A DNA stretch of 64,000 bases from Chinchilla lanigera. Lineage: Eukaryota; Chordata; Mammalia; Rodentia; Chinchillidae. Under the pieces are notes generated by a model. It was not told where the DNA came from. It did no database searches and saw only the letters and a program-made list of their open reading frames with translations. Made by a program: the position numbers and the translations under genes. This document shows, in pieces, positions 12,761-25,080 of the stretch (the stretch's first letter is position 1; each line of letters starts with the position of its first letter). The DNA is taken from NCBI RefSeq assembly GCF_000276665.1, contig NW_004955474.1, positions 10,709,354 to 10,773,353 of the forward strand, read 5' to 3'.

Positions 12761-12800
12761 GAAGAAAGAAAGACTAAGAAAGAAAGAAAAGAAGAAGAAA
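12441..12800 (+). mobile_element. B1/ID composite SINE with long (GAAA)n tail
   Basis: A degenerate 7SL-derived half (CACTCTGGGAGCCTGAGGTA, then GATCCCAGCCTGTGTAATTC, 12441-12590) is followed by a B-box-like ID half (GAAGGCTTTGTGCTCAAACC, about 12591-12645). This order is known for rodent B1-dID elements. A purine tail of GAAA and GAGA units follows (12650-12800). Open frames across the tail on both strands (up to 125 codons) are low-complexity K/R/E or S/F/L translations, not proteins. Confidence 0.7.
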
Positions 12801-12959
12801 GAAACAATCCAAGACATACTAAACCAATCAGACTATGTGGACTGCATTGGTAAAGAAGCGTTCTTGGAAATAAATAAATGAGGATATCAGATTTCCTCAA
12901 AATTGAAATTGTGTACTCTGTAATCCAGCTATTCTTCTAATATAGTCATTAGGAATTAT

Positions 12960-13440
12960 TTTGCAAGTTTGCCTGAGGGCATAAAGGAAGAAGAGCTCTA
13001 TTTGAGCAACGACAAACAGAAACCACACCCAGGTTTTGGAGGCAGATTTATTTAACATCAGACAGGCTCTGTCTAGGAATCAATTGTTCCTCAAAATGTC
13101 AGGCCCTGATCTCCGGTGATCTAGGGTTTATACGGCAAAACGGAAGCAGGAAGTACAGAGGTGGAATTGCTTGTCAGTTGGGGATAGGTTCTCACAATCT
13201 GCATCACAGTGACCAACTGTTTCTAAGAGACAGAAGCAACCAGAACTGCAACAGGAACTATCACCTGGGCAACTGAAGGACATCAGCGGGGCATTTTCTG
13301 CTATGATTGTATATGAAGCACAGTATGGAGCATGATAGACTATGACAGACCATGGTCCATGATACCAGTTAAGGTTCCTTTTTAATTGGAAAAAATATGA
13401 AATTATGTACACCTTGTGATAATGTTCACACAAACATTAA
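12960..13440 (-). mobile_element. Possible ERV LTR, antisense
   Basis: On the minus strand this block is GC-richer, has an AATAAA signal (complement of 13047-13052) and, about 40-60 nt later, a TTTCTGTTTGTCGTTGCTC-like segment, the arrangement of a retroviral LTR R/U5. I do not recognise the family and see no clear duplicated target site. The alternative is unique sequence. Low confidence. Confidence 0.35.
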
Positions 13441-13484
13441 AAACTCGCCAAACTCTAATAAAGAACTAACAAATATTATCTACT

Positions 13485-13565
13485 TTGTTGTTGTTATTCA
13501 GTGCCAAGGAATAGATCCAGGGCCTTGCACATGATTGGAAAACACTATACCACAGAGTCACATTC
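13485..13565 (-). mobile_element. Old ID-like SINE
   Basis: CAGTGCCAAGGAATAGATCC, AGGGCCTTGCACATG and TATACCACAGAGTCACATTC align to the reverse complement of an ID element with many substitutions. It lacks a T-rich tail and is one of the two oldest copies here. Confidence 0.65.
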
Positions 13566-15455
13566 GCAATTCACAATTATTTATGAACAAATATATTCTA
13601 GTGAAGCTACAAAAGCATGACAGTAAAATTAAGGATCAAATCCATCATAATGACACCTCTGAAGAAGAAAAACAAAGACATGAACCTGAGAAGGTATATA
13701 TTCATTTCAATTATATGTAAAATTAGTAGAACAAAGTATATACTAATAGTGTTACTTCCGGATGAAATTACTTTATTTTATGCTTTTATTTTCAAATTTA
13801 CTCTGGAACCCACAAACACAAAATGACATAATGAACAATATTCATTACTGGAATAGCTTTTTATCTGGAGTAGCTTTTTTGCATAATTAGTTTACCTAAA
13901 AAGTTTCATGCTGCCGTCGCCAATTCCAAAGGGATCAAAAACCACAAAAATTGAAATGTGGCACTGTTTTAAAGAACTTTCAATGACTATAAATGTGAAA
14001 GAAAATATATAAGCATAAAAAGACTTTTCTTGCTTTCTTATCCATAAGATATCTTAGTGTAAAAGACAGAAGAGATGGAAACATAAAAATTTGACTTAAA
14101 TTAGATGTTAGTTGCATTAATTAAATAGACATTAGTTGCATTAATTAATTAGACATCAGTTACATGAGAAGGACTATAGCATAGTCATTCAAAAGATAAT
14201 AGATGAATTATAATTGATGTTAAAATCATACTTTATTAAATTGTTTCAAATAATATCTCAAGCTTTCTTGTACTTGGAGAAATACCACTTTATGAGATAT
14301 TATAAAAAGGATTGATTTACAGATTTACATGCCTTCAATCTAAAAAGACACATCTTCAAAATCTGGTAAAAACTCTCCAATCCATGAAACACTATAAAAG
14401 GAAACTGTGAATCAGGCTAGACATACATTTCAAAGAACTGATGAGACTGCAAATCACTTATGCCTCACTCTCGAGTTGCCATGATAATGTTTAGCACTTT
14501 CATAGTGTTTTCTAGCTTCAAAGAGCCTACAAACGTTCACTAATTAATCTTTACACTACCCAGAGAAAGGGTGATAAGAAAACCCTTGAAGAGAACATCT
14601 AACTGTACAATTGACACTTCTTTATATAGAATTAAGCGTATACACTGTGTTGTATTTTCCTATCTTTCTATTTCAATAAATCTTCAGAGAGGTGATATCC
14701 ATATGTGAATATGTGATGCATGGCTATCCACTGTGAATAAAATGATGTACCCTGCCCTCAATCTGCAACTAAAAGCTAACAAAGAAAGATATATGTACAG
14801 CCAACATGTGAAAAACATCTGTTATGTTCTGCTATATTTGATTTTCTCATTCATTTTACATCTTACTCTCAGCTATTCCAGAGTGGACTTACTATATTTG
14901 AATAGACTAAGATGTTACAATGCAGGAGATGTGGTTCTTTTGTTAATTTTATAATTATTTGTATTTATTCTCAAATAAAGTGTAGTAAAATTAGAAGCCT
15001 ATAAATTATGCTTAAAAGAAGAGAAAACCATATGGGAAAACTTCACCTAAATGAAAGAATATTTAAGTATTGTATTAAGAATTCTCTCTACTATGATTCC
15101 CTTTTCTCTGCAGGTAGCTGCCTACGGGGGTCTACCAAAACAAATCTACTCCAGCAGTAAAGGCCAACCCTGGGTCACTTAGAAGAGAATATTTTCTGCT
15201 TAAAAAGTACTGTACATCATTTCCCTGACATAGGATAAGTCTTATTCCAGTGTTGGGGTTTAACTGAAAATTCATTCAAAAATTAACCCTTCACTTTTTA
15301 TTATGCAGAAATTGTAGCTACCTTCTGATGACTTTTTCTATATGTAATCTCTATAAATTGTTAAAATTACCGAGATGTATACACACAAAAGCAACAGTAT
15401 TGCAAGACCACCCAATGGCACATGTGTTTTACTTTTAAAATTCTCTGGTATAGTA
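13566..15455. other. Unassigned AT-rich sequence with a small tandem repeat and a MIR3-like patch
   Basis: 14102-14165 is a 24-bp tandem repeat (described separately). 14490-14590 (ACAAACGTTCACTAATTAATC) resembles antisense MIR3, but weakly. Remaining sequence unassigned; frames up to 73 codons are unremarkable. Confidence 0.45.
14102..14165. repeat. 24-bp tandem repeat, about 2.7 copies
   Basis: Units begin TAGATGTTAGTTGCATTAAT (14102), TAGACATTAGTTGCATTAAT (14126) and TAGACATCAGTTACAT (14150). Each complete unit contains TTAATTAA-type AT-rich core sequence. Confidence 0.9.
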
Positions 15456-15630
15456 CATTGGTATCTCAGTGCACAAACTTCATTTGTTCTACATTTTTGG
15501 GAAAGATAGCCACGGTTGGGTTTGTCACGCAGTGCAGAGTTTGCAAACAAAAACAAAATTTTGTCAAAAGCTTTACATCGTGAACCAAATTATCTGCAAA
15601 CAAAACCATTCATGAACCAAAGTGCCACTG
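15456..15630. mobile_element. 175-bp TcMar-type non-autonomous DNA transposon (MITE)
   Basis: The left end CATTGGTATCTCAGTGCACA and the reverse complement of the right end, CAGTGGCACTTTGGTTCATG, are imperfect terminal inverted repeats. Each end abuts a TA dinucleotide (15454-15455 and 15631-15632), the target site duplicated by Tc1/mariner-type transposases. No transposase frame fits in 175 bp, so it would have been moved in trans. Family name not assigned. Confidence 0.7.
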
Positions 15631-15875
15631 TACTATGTTTGCATTATGGTTCTAGTTATCATTCAATTGATGACCTAGTTTACACAGTCCCTAAAACATT
15701 ACTGGAAAAAACTGTGCATAATGCAAAACACATGGTTTCCCTATGAATACAGTTGTTTTTCTTTTTTAAAAAAGCCCCTAAAACCATATAGTAAACATTT
15801 TCAAGTTTGTTTGTAAAGACTGGTACTGAGTAACATTTACTTACTTCTAATGTTATCAAATCTATTGAATATATT

Positions 15876-16006
15876 CATACATTTAATTTATTTTTTTTTC
15901 TTTTGTTTTTTTTTTCTGGTACCAGGAATCGAACTCATGACCTTGCGCTTGCCAGGCAGGCGCTGTGCTGCTAAGCTAAATCCAAAGCCTCCATACATTT
16001 AATTTA
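15876..16006 (-). mobile_element. ID-like SINE with perfect 15-bp target-site duplication
   Basis: The element occupies 15891-15991: T-rich tail, CTGGTACCAGGAATCGAACT (complement of the B box), CTTGCGCTTGCCAGGCAGG and TGCTAAGCTAAATCC. CATACATTTAATTTA flanks it on both sides (15876-15890 and 15992-16006), proving retroposition by the L1 machinery. Confidence 0.96.
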
Positions 16007-16470
16007 ATTTCCTCTATACGTAGATAAATAAAGATAGAAAGTACCACTTGTTATCAGAACAAAGCAAAGTCTATCCTCCCCTTAGTCCTACACTTGTCAT
16101 GAAAGGAAAAATACGTCTAATGCTCTTACCTTTTAGGCCAAACTTTTCACTGATAAATCCCGACCTTGACAAAATCAGCCTAATGCAGAGCACCTTTCCG
16201 GGAGAGGTACTGTTAGAGTTTGCGGGTACACCGTAATGATGAACTGTGGGATTCTTAGCACGAGGGTCAAACTACTTTTAATATTGAAAGGTGTTTCTCC
16301 TAGAAAAATCTGACCCAATATATAATCTAGTCATGAGATAGTTTTAAAAATCTGACATGTAGGATAGGAGGGATAACAGTACTTCAAGAAAAAGTTATTT
16401 GCATTTGTATTAAAGTGTCTGAAAATGACCGTGTCCACATTATGGTTGTGCATTTCAACAGGTTGTTTTC
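16007..16470. other. Unassigned sequence
   Basis: A modestly CpG-containing stretch (16090-16270) without a recognised repeat or credible frame. Confidence 0.5.
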
Positions 16471-16512
16471 TCCTTTGAAAATATATTTTTAAATTTCAGT
16501 TCACTGTATTAG

Positions 16513-16551
<39 letters not shown>

Positions 16552-17285
16552 TACAAAATGTTTAAATTCCTTGTGGGAAGGTGAGTGATGTACCTAACAC
16601 ATCTTAAGTCATTTTTCCATCCCTTCTCCTTTTCCCTCCTCCAAGTCCTCCCACCTCTTCAGCCCCATCCTTTTATTTTTGGACACGTTTGCACTACACG
16701 GTGCTTGCATTCGTTGTGTGGAATTTCTACATGTGCATAACACATCCCGATTCCTTTTTTTATCTCGTGTCCCTTGCCTTTCTCCCATCTTTCCATCTCT
16801 TGATCCTCTTCCTATTCGAGAATGATCATCTTCCTACTCTCTCTTCCATTTTGCTCTATATTCTCTCTCCTTTATTTTCCATCCTTTATCTATCTTTTAT
16901 TATCTACCTTTCATTTTGCTCTTTATTTTTACTGTGGGTTTCTCATGTTAGACAAATCATGTGACATTTGAGCTTCAGTGTGTGATTAATTTCCCTTAAC
17001 ATGGAGTCTCGAGATGCATCCATTTTCTTACAAACGATTCAAGTTCATCTTTATGGCAGAGTCAAACTCTATTTTGCATAAATAGTGCATTTTGTTTGTT
17101 TTGTTTTCTTCTATTCTATTTCTTCTATGTCTACAGTACATGCTGTTTGCATTCGTGTTGGGAAGTGGGTACAGGTTCATAATACAAGTTGTTTCCTCTT
17201 TTATCCCCTTGCCCTTCCCACCCATCACCCTCCCTTCACCTCTACAACCATTTCTCAAAACTCTTTTGAGTGTAGATTTATCTCT
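16471..17285 (-). mobile_element. L1 3' end(s), antisense
   Basis: Pyrimidine-rich sequence (CCCTTCTCCTTTTCCCTCCT at 16620 and CCCTTCCCACCCATCACCCT near 17213) is the complement of the purine-rich L1 3' UTR. 16985-17095 is the complement of the end of ORF2 and the bases after it: CATCTTTATGGCAGAGTCAA corresponds to the L1 ...CTCTGCCATAAAGATG region. Two polypyrimidine blocks separated by that piece suggest two truncated copies end to end. A (GT)n run lies at 16514-16550. Confidence 0.7.
16514..16550. repeat. (GT)n microsatellite
   Basis: Uninterrupted GT dinucleotides, about 18 units, within the L1 3' tail region; likely length-variable between individuals. Confidence 0.97.
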
Positions 17286-19955
17286 GCAAATTATGTGTAG
17301 TTCTTGAGGCTGGAAGAATATACCAATCCCGCAAGATTTGCTTAGAAGAGGTCCAACATGGGAATTGAGTAGAACAACAAAGATGAGATGAAAACTCATG
17401 TCTTGTGAAATGGGTTAGCCTGGAGTGAAGAGGGAACACTGTTTCTCCTTTTGGGGTCTCTAATTTGTGAAAAGGCAAGGTACAAAATGATTACAAGTGA
17501 GAGCTAAATAAATAAGAATTCAGTCTCTGGTGCCCAATTTGTTGCTCTGTACCTTGTGTTTACCCCTTATACCATCTCTAAGACTTCATTAAAATGTATT
17601 AACCATTAGAATCTGATTTTGCTCCATCAAGTGGGGGCACCCATGCAGTAGCTGCTTGGGGAACCCGGTCTAAAGATAGATTTAAATGGCATGCGCCTGA
17701 ATGGGCATGACACAGTGCCAGATTTCCTGCCTGAGACAAATATTACATCCTCAGCAATTCCTGAAAACATACAGGGAAATTGCTTAGCCAATGCTGTACA
17801 AAGAAATAGACAAAAGAACATCACAGACTATGGTGTTCAGAGCAGGAAAGTAATATCGAGCATATACATCCATGTCTGAGTTTTTAGTAAATCCCCCATA
17901 TCATGAATCAAAACTACACTGTAAGACATATGTGAAATTAGTTAAATAAAAACTATTCAATTTTCAGTTGTTTTCCATCGTTGATGATAATATGTCATGA
18001 TAACTAATTTTATAAGATCATTTTAACTTCTAGAAAGTTTTCTTAATTAAATTTGGATAAATAAATGTTCATTTGGTGTGGGATTTTTATGTTAATATTT
18101 TGAAATTCAATTAGGATCTCCCTGGAATTTTCACTGTTTGAAATTAACAAGAGAACATTTTACTCAAGATTTCTTCACTGTAGGAGCTGTTTTCAATAAG
18201 GTCCTTAAAAACAGTGCCTTCAGACACAAAGAGATGACCAATACCATTTGCCACAAATAACCATACCAAAAGATGTAGCTTCTTCACTAGGGCAGAAAAA
18301 GACACTGGAAATTCTTCAGTGTAGTTTCAGAGAATCTGAATTATACTTTTGACACTTGCCAAACCTTGTGCCAAAACATAAAATCTAAACACACTGTAGG
18401 ATGAAAAAATAATATGTATAAATAACCACAAAATGCATTTTTGATTTTCCATTTCAATATTCCTCATCAATATTGTTTTTCATTTTGAATTTTATCCTTA
18501 AACTGCAATATTTCCTTTTAAATGGAATATTGAGTACCATTTTTTTCTATTAATATCAAACATTGATATATTTTCTAGTCTGTTTCGGTTTTTTGTAGCG
18601 CACTTATATCATTCTTTCAATAAATAGAAATGAAATTTATTCAAGCACATATTTGTTTCCCACTTTACTGTTTGAGCTCATAGTACATTCTCTTTTTATA
18701 GACATGTGTACTTTTGACTCTCTGTTTAGTTTGTCTGCACACTGAATAAAGAGAATTTTTATGACTACATAACTCAGAAGGAGATCTCAAAACTAAGTTC
18801 TTCCATTCTATTTTAAGTCACCATTAAACATATTCATAAAAATGTAGCCCAAAAGTAACTAGAGATATTCATAATTCATGTTTTCCTGGATCTAAGTGTG
18901 TTTTATAATATTAACTAGAACTTCTCTGCATTTTGACAATGTTAATAAAGATTAAAGTGAAAAGTCCTTAGAGTTGAGTTTGGTTCCTAACAGTATACAA
19001 ATACATAAAATATAAAGGCTTGAAAAGATAACTGCAGAAACCATCACTACAAGACTAGTCAAATATGTGTGATGTTTTTCATCCAAATTACATACATCTT
19101 TTCAAACAGAAAAACTCCTAATATATTTTTGGATACTATCTCTGCAATTATGCTAACAAGTATCACGCTGAGAAAGGATTAGTCCTGATGGACAATCAAA
19201 GACAATTCTTCCTCCCTGGTAAAGGTGAGAAAGATGTAGGCATCCTAGCCGCAGTTATTAGGCATAGCTGCAGGAGGTCCATCTGACCAGTTAGTGAGCA
19301 AGTAGAGAGTTTCTGAATGTAGAGAAATTGCCAGCCGCTATCGCTGGATCCTCAGTGCATCAGAGCTGTAACACCTCAGGCTGGGCCTGTGGAAGCTAGG
19401 CTGTACACATTTCCCTGACAGTTCAGTTTCGTGTTCATCCATCAGCTTGACAGCCATGACACCTGGCCAGGTAAAGCCTCCCAGGGGGATGACACATTTG
19501 GGATAGCAGCAGGACACGGAAATCTGCAAAATCTGAAAGAACAGAAAACACCCTTCAAAATAAGAATCAGAAAAAGTCTACTCATTTTGGCCCATATGGA
19601 CAGAAAGAGAAAGAGAGAGACAAAAAATTTTAAATGCAAGATTATATCATGCTACGTTGAATCCCCTTAAAGGTCCTGTATAGTGGCCAATACAAAAAAA
19701 ATGATAGAAATGATTGGAAAATTTTCCCTATTAACTTTTAGTAAATTTTTGTTGATGACTATGAAATATTTTCACAATTCAATTAGCATTTCATTCAGTA
19801 TTGAATTCTAAAATGTTTCTTAATATCAAAGTGTGAAGCCTATAAGTCAGGTAAGATTTATTTTCTCTCTACTGTTGATTATTTATATTAAATATCAAAA
19901 TTCAGTCATAACACCCTCAAAATATTTAAATAGCTTAAGCAGTATGTGCATATAC
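17286..19955. other. Unassigned sequence, single-copy in appearance
   Basis: No transposon recognised. 17620-17870 and 19180-19560 are GC-richer pockets; the second (CAGGCTGGGCCTGTGGAAGC, CACCTGGCCAGGTAAAGCC) has frames on both strands, none of a known family. Either could be an unannotated non-coding exon or regulatory element, but nothing in the sequence proves it. Confidence 0.45.
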
Positions 19956-19956
19956 A

Positions 19957-19994
<38 letters not shown>
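19956..19994. repeat. (TG)n(TA)n compound microsatellite
   Basis: A short TG run passes directly into about 12 TA units. Confidence 0.96.
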
Positions 19995-20894
19995 ATAGCA
20001 TATTAACATGAGAAAACTCCGAGTCTCCAAATGAACTAATCATATAATGCTAAATAAACATGCCTAAGTCTGAGGAAGATGGGTCAGGTTACATTCCAAA
20101 AGGACAACATGGAATAAAAGCACAGTGTCTTAGAAATGGATGTCTAATACAATCATTTTTAATGTACCTCCCAGAGATTGCTTAAAGGCAAGGGTGACCA
20201 CAAGGCCAGTGGTAGATGGTTACAAGCCGTCTTCCCCAACATCTGTGTAAATAGATTCAAAGAACTAAAGGCCACAGTTTGAAAAATTAAACTACAAAAG
20301 GCCATATCTATAACTGTACACAAAATCGCCATGTCTACCCCTCTTCTTACCCCCTACTAGTTCTGGTGCTATTAAGAGAAAGAATGTCTGAAGACCACCA
20401 AAGAGAAAAAGGGCACAAGGAGGACATGGGGATAATTATTCTCAAGGATGTCTGGAAATAGCAGTTAGGTCTTTTTTTTTCTGAACTGTGTAGAAGCTCT
20501 ATCAGTGCCTATAAATCTGGTTGATGATGTTTTGTTCATAAAAGTGGGTAGTTTTATTGATGAGCTTCATTTCCTCTTATTTTCCTATTGTTTTAATTTT
20601 TAAAAAGGTAGTTCAATCTGACACATAGGAATGAGATATTATGTTGCTAGTCTTTGTGAACACTAATGAACACAACCTGGTCATCCCATTTTTTCGACAA
20701 AAAACTAAAAGAAACTTTTGCGTCTGTGCACCTTGAATGTATCAATCTAAAATGGATTTTCTATGACCTTGAGAAATATAATACGTTTTGATCAAAATAC
20801 AAAAGGTCCATATAGGTGTGAGGCAAGAGATGGGGTGAGGAGAGGGGTAAAGCTGGTAAAGGTGATATATTTTAGCTTTTAAAAAATTAGCTGA
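19995..20894. other. Unassigned sequence
   Basis: No recognisable repeat or gene. 20820-20860 is purine-rich just before the L1 3' UTR that follows. Confidence 0.5.
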
Positions 20895-21195
20895 AATATT
20901 GCACAGTTTCTCTTACATGAGAAGGCCAAAGTATAAGTAAAGAGGAAAATACAATACATGTAGTAGGGACTAAAGAGACAGATCCTTCTCTGTATGAAGG
21001 AGATGAAGAGCTAGAGGGAGGAGAGGAAGTAGAGGGGAAGGAGAAGGGAATGAAAAAAAGAATGAGGATGCGTTCTGTACACAGACAAACTCCACACAAG
21101 GACTGTAAACATTGTATACACCAAACATGGACTAATAAAAACATAAATATACAGAAACCTACAATGAAAACACTTCAATAAAAAGTAGGAAAAGT
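20895..21195 (+). mobile_element. L1 3' UTR fragment
   Basis: CACAGTTTCTCTTACATGAG, a purine-rich block GAGGAGAGGAAGTAGAGGGG and AAGGACTGTAAACATTGTAT followed by A-rich ends. The same order occurs in the sense L1 at 47.5-47.9 kb, which fixes its identity. Strongly 5'-truncated. Confidence 0.8.
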
Positions 21196-21786
21196 ACAAC
21201 TCTGAGAGCTTTCTAAGGACACATAACTGAAAAAACCAGTTTATTGTACCCCTAGGTCTATTTTTTTCCTACAAACCCTACTGTATTTCAGAATTATTGA
21301 TTCTCAAGTAATATTTCCTGATATCTGACAAGCTTCAAATGTGAACAAAGTTAAAAATGTAACTTTTCTAACAAACATGCTGTTTTATTCCTGATTATAA
21401 GTGTTATGAAATTTACTGTGTTTTTTTTTGTTTATGAACTGTTCAGAGATCAACCTATTTTCTCTATCTCTATGAATCGCCAGTTAATAGAACATGTATT
21501 GCATTCATTCCATGTTCTTTAACTTCACTTTCTGGGGTTCACTATGTATCACCTTTTTAAAATTTGAAACAACTGAAGTCGTGCTGTATTTTCGAGTTTG
21601 CTCACTATAAGAAAACATGCATCATTTTTCATACATCTATGATCTAAGATCACATTTTCATGTTTCCATTTTATATTTCATTGCTTTTCTCTTGTTCATA
21701 TAAGGATATGGTGAAATGGAAGCTTTTTCAGTCTACTTCTCTTTTCAAAACTTTGGTGATTTGTGTCTTTCACTAAAGATTAAATG
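21196..21786. other. Unassigned sequence
   Basis: AT-rich, no family recognised. CCAGTTAATAGAACATGTAT and TTCACTTTCTGGGGTTCACT vaguely resemble old L1 antisense sequence, too weakly to call. Confidence 0.4.
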
Positions 21787-24700
21787 TATGCAAATAAGAA
21801 GGAAAAAGGTGAAATCACAACAGATCCTGCAGGAATAAAGAACATCATTCATACCTCCTTCAAAAGCATGTATTCAATAATGTGAAGAACATAAAAGAAA
21901 TGAACAGATTCCTAGAATATATAAATTATCGAACCTGAATCAAAAAGATTAAAAGTTCTAAATGACCCAATATCAGTCAAAGAAATGAAGATGCAGTTAA
22001 AAATCTATCAACAAAATAAAACTTAAGTCCCATTAAGATTTGTGTCTGAATGCCACCCCCAAAGTCTCGTGCATTCATAGGGCAGGCTTCTAGAGTTTAT
22101 GATTGATTCATGGTCCAGTGTTGAAATTATGGATGTGAGTGCTACACCTGCCCTGGGATGGGTAGTTTGCATATAGTGTAGGGTAGGGAAAGAGGCTGCT
22201 TGCCACCATTCCTCCCTTTTGCCCTTTTCGCTTTTGCTGTCTTCCACAGCCATGAACTGTTGCTCTCTGCCATGTGCCACTCTGCCTTGGAGCCAGCCTA
22301 GTAAAGACTTCATCTTCCACAAACTGTGAGCTAAATAAATCTTTCCTTCCTTAATTTTGGGCATCAGGTATTTTGTCTCAGCAATGAGAGAAAAGTAACC
22401 AAGACAGGTCCCAATGGATTCACCCCTGAATTCTACAAGAAATTTAGATAAAATCTAAGGCCAATACATCTCAAACTCTTTAGGAAACTTGAAAGAAAAG
22501 CAATATTACCAAACTCATTCCTCAAAGCAAGCATTACTCTAATACCAAAACCAGACAAGTATCCCACCAAATTATAGAACTACAGCCAAAACTCCCTAAT
22601 GAACAGAGATGCAAAAATCATCAATAAGATACTGGCAAATATAATGCAGCAAATCATCAAAAAAATTATACATCAATACCAAGTGGGATCCACCCCAGGG
22701 ATGCATGGATGTTCAATATGCAAATATCAATAAATATAACACACCATATCAACAGAGCCAATAACAAAAATCATATGATCATCTCAATAGATGCAGAAAA
22801 AGCATTTGACAAAGTCCAGTACCCATAATCGTAAAAACCCTACAGAGAATTGAGATAGTCTTTATCTCAATCTGATAAAAGCTATCTATGAAAAACTAGC
22901 AGCCAACATTATACTAAATGGTCAAAAACTGAAAGCTTTCACTCTAAAATATGGAATAATATAACGGTAACTACTATCACCACTCCTACTCAATAAATTT
23001 CTGCAAACATTGGGCAGAGCAATTACACAAGAGAAAGAAATAAAAGGAATAAGAATAGGAGAGGAAGAAGTTGAGTTATCATATTTATGCATGACATGAT
23101 ACTCCACTTAGAAGACTCCAAAAACTACACCAAATGACTTGTGGGCTTAATAATGAAATTCAGTAGCTTAGCTGAATACAAAGTCAAGAGTCAAAAATCA
23201 ATACACAAACAACAAACTCACCGAGAGAAAAATTAGGGAAATCACACCCTTTACAACAGCATCTAAAAAATGAAATACTTAGAAATCATTCTAACAATGG
23301 AAGTTAAAGATCTTCACACTGAAAACTACAGTGCTCTGAAAAAGTAGACAGAAGAGGATATTAGAAAATGGAAAGCTACCCCTTGCTCATGAGTAGGAAA
23401 AGCCAATATAGTGAAAATGGACATACTCCCAAAACTGTTATACTGATTTAATGCAATTCCAATCGAAATTCCAACAGCATGTCTCATAGAATTAGAGAAA
23501 ACAACCCTAAAATTCACTGGGAGTGAGAAAAGACCCAGAATAGCAAATGCAATTCTGGGAAACAATAGCAAGGCAAGGGGCATGAAAATCCATGACTTCA
23601 AATGATACTACAAAAATGGTATTGGCAAAAAATAAAAAGTAAAAATCCAGACCCGAGGATTAATGAAACAAATTAAGAATATGAAGAAACAACTCCAAAC
23701 ACAATCTTCCACTTTATCTTTCACAAAGAGGCCAAACATCTTCACTGAAACCAAGATAGCCTCTTTAATAAATGCTGATGGAAAAACTGGTTTTCCACAT
23801 GCTGAAGGCTAAAATGACCCATATCTGTCACCATGTGCTAATTTAAAATTGAAATGGGTCAAAGATTGAATATTTAAATATGAACACTATATCTACTTGA
23901 AGGCAAAATAGGTAGAACTTCTGAAGACATAGATCTTTTGAATACACAAAGACATTATGAACAAAACCCCAACTGCATAGGAAATATTGCAAGAATCAAC
24001 AATTTTGATCTCATCTTATTAAAAAGCTTTACCACCCATAAAGAAATCACCAACAGAGCAAAATGATAAATGTTTCATGACAATGTGGGCAAAAATTTTT
24101 GCAAACTGTTCTTCAAACAAAGGATTAATATCTAGAATATATAAAGAACTTAAAAAAAACTCTGACACTCCAAATTTAAAGACCCAATCCAAAAAATGAG
24201 TATCTGAAATGAATAGATACTTCTCAGATGAAGAAATACAAATGGCAAATAGATATGTAAAGAAATGTTTAACATCACTGGTCATTTGAGAGATGCAAAT
24301 TACAACAATGTTGAAGTTTCACCACACTCCAGAAAAAGTGGCTATTATTGAGAAATCCGTAATTAATTCTGGCATGGCTATGAGGAAAAAAAGGAATCCT
24401 TCTCCACTCTGGGTGGGAGTGTAGACTGGTGGACCATTGTATAAATCATTGTGGAGATTCCTCATAAACCTAAAACTAGAGGTGCCATTCAATCCAGATT
24501 TTCCTCTTCTTAGTATCTTCCTAAGAGAATTAAAATCATCATAGCTCAGAGATATACGCACATCCATGTTTACAGAAGTACAGTTTGTAATAGCTAAATC
24601 TTCGAAACAGACCCACCAATGGATGAATAAAGATGAGGTGGTTTTGTATGCAATAGGGTACTACTCTGCCATAAAGGATAAACTTGAGACGTTTCTACAT

Positions 24701-25080
24701 AAAGGTACGCAACTTAAGAACATACTCTTAAGTGAAATAAATCAGACTCTCATGCTTAAATATGACATGATTTCTCTGGTGTGAGAAATGGAAGGCATAA
24801 ATATAGATGAAAATATATAACAGGTATTGTGAAATAGGAAGAAAATATTCAAATAGAAAGAGGAACTAAGGAGGGGGGATGGGTAAAGGAAAGAAGGGAA
24901 AAGAAAAAACAGAAAAAATGGAAAGCTTTTTCAAATACAAAGAGAAAGACTGGGTGAAGGAGTGAGAGGAGTGGAGAAAAATAAAGAATCAAGGTATGTA
25001 CAGGTACAAATTTCCTATGATGAATATGATCATTATGTGTATCTAAAATGGACCAGTAAAATCAATTTATTAAAAAAACC
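21787..25080 (+). mobile_element. L1 LINE, 5'-truncated ORF2 through 3' UTR, split by an LTR
   Basis: About 2.9 kb of L1 with a MaLR LTR at 22032-22407 inside. Reverse-transcriptase landmarks are readable: a frame for [16 protein letters not shown] at 22770-22820, and the region of the FADD catalytic motif at 23081-23100, where small indels shift the frame so no intact motif remains. The ORF2 end is visible as FTEVQFVIAKS and YYSAIKDKLETF (24566-24720). The 3' UTR is purine-rich and ends A-rich near 25080. Many frameshifts; inactive. Its 3' UTR differs from the TCTGAGCAACT type seen at 0-1 kb, so it is another subfamily. Confidence 0.9.
22032..22407 (+). mobile_element. ERVL-MaLR-type solo LTR inside L1
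   Basis: Starts near TTTGTGTCTGAATGCCACCC and ends with GTGAGCTAAATAAATCTTTC...AACCAAGACAG, the usual MaLR LTR order with an AATAAA signal near its end. GTCCC flanks both sides (22027-22031 and 22408-22412), a 5-bp target duplication of the length ERVL-type integrases make. The L1 sequence continues without loss after it. Frames inside it are not coding. Confidence 0.75.

Noticed and set aside
12458..12900. Long frames on both strands (119, 125 and 86 codons)
   Set aside because: They are translations of the (GAAA)n tail of a SINE: K/R/E-rich on one strand, S/F/L-rich on the other.
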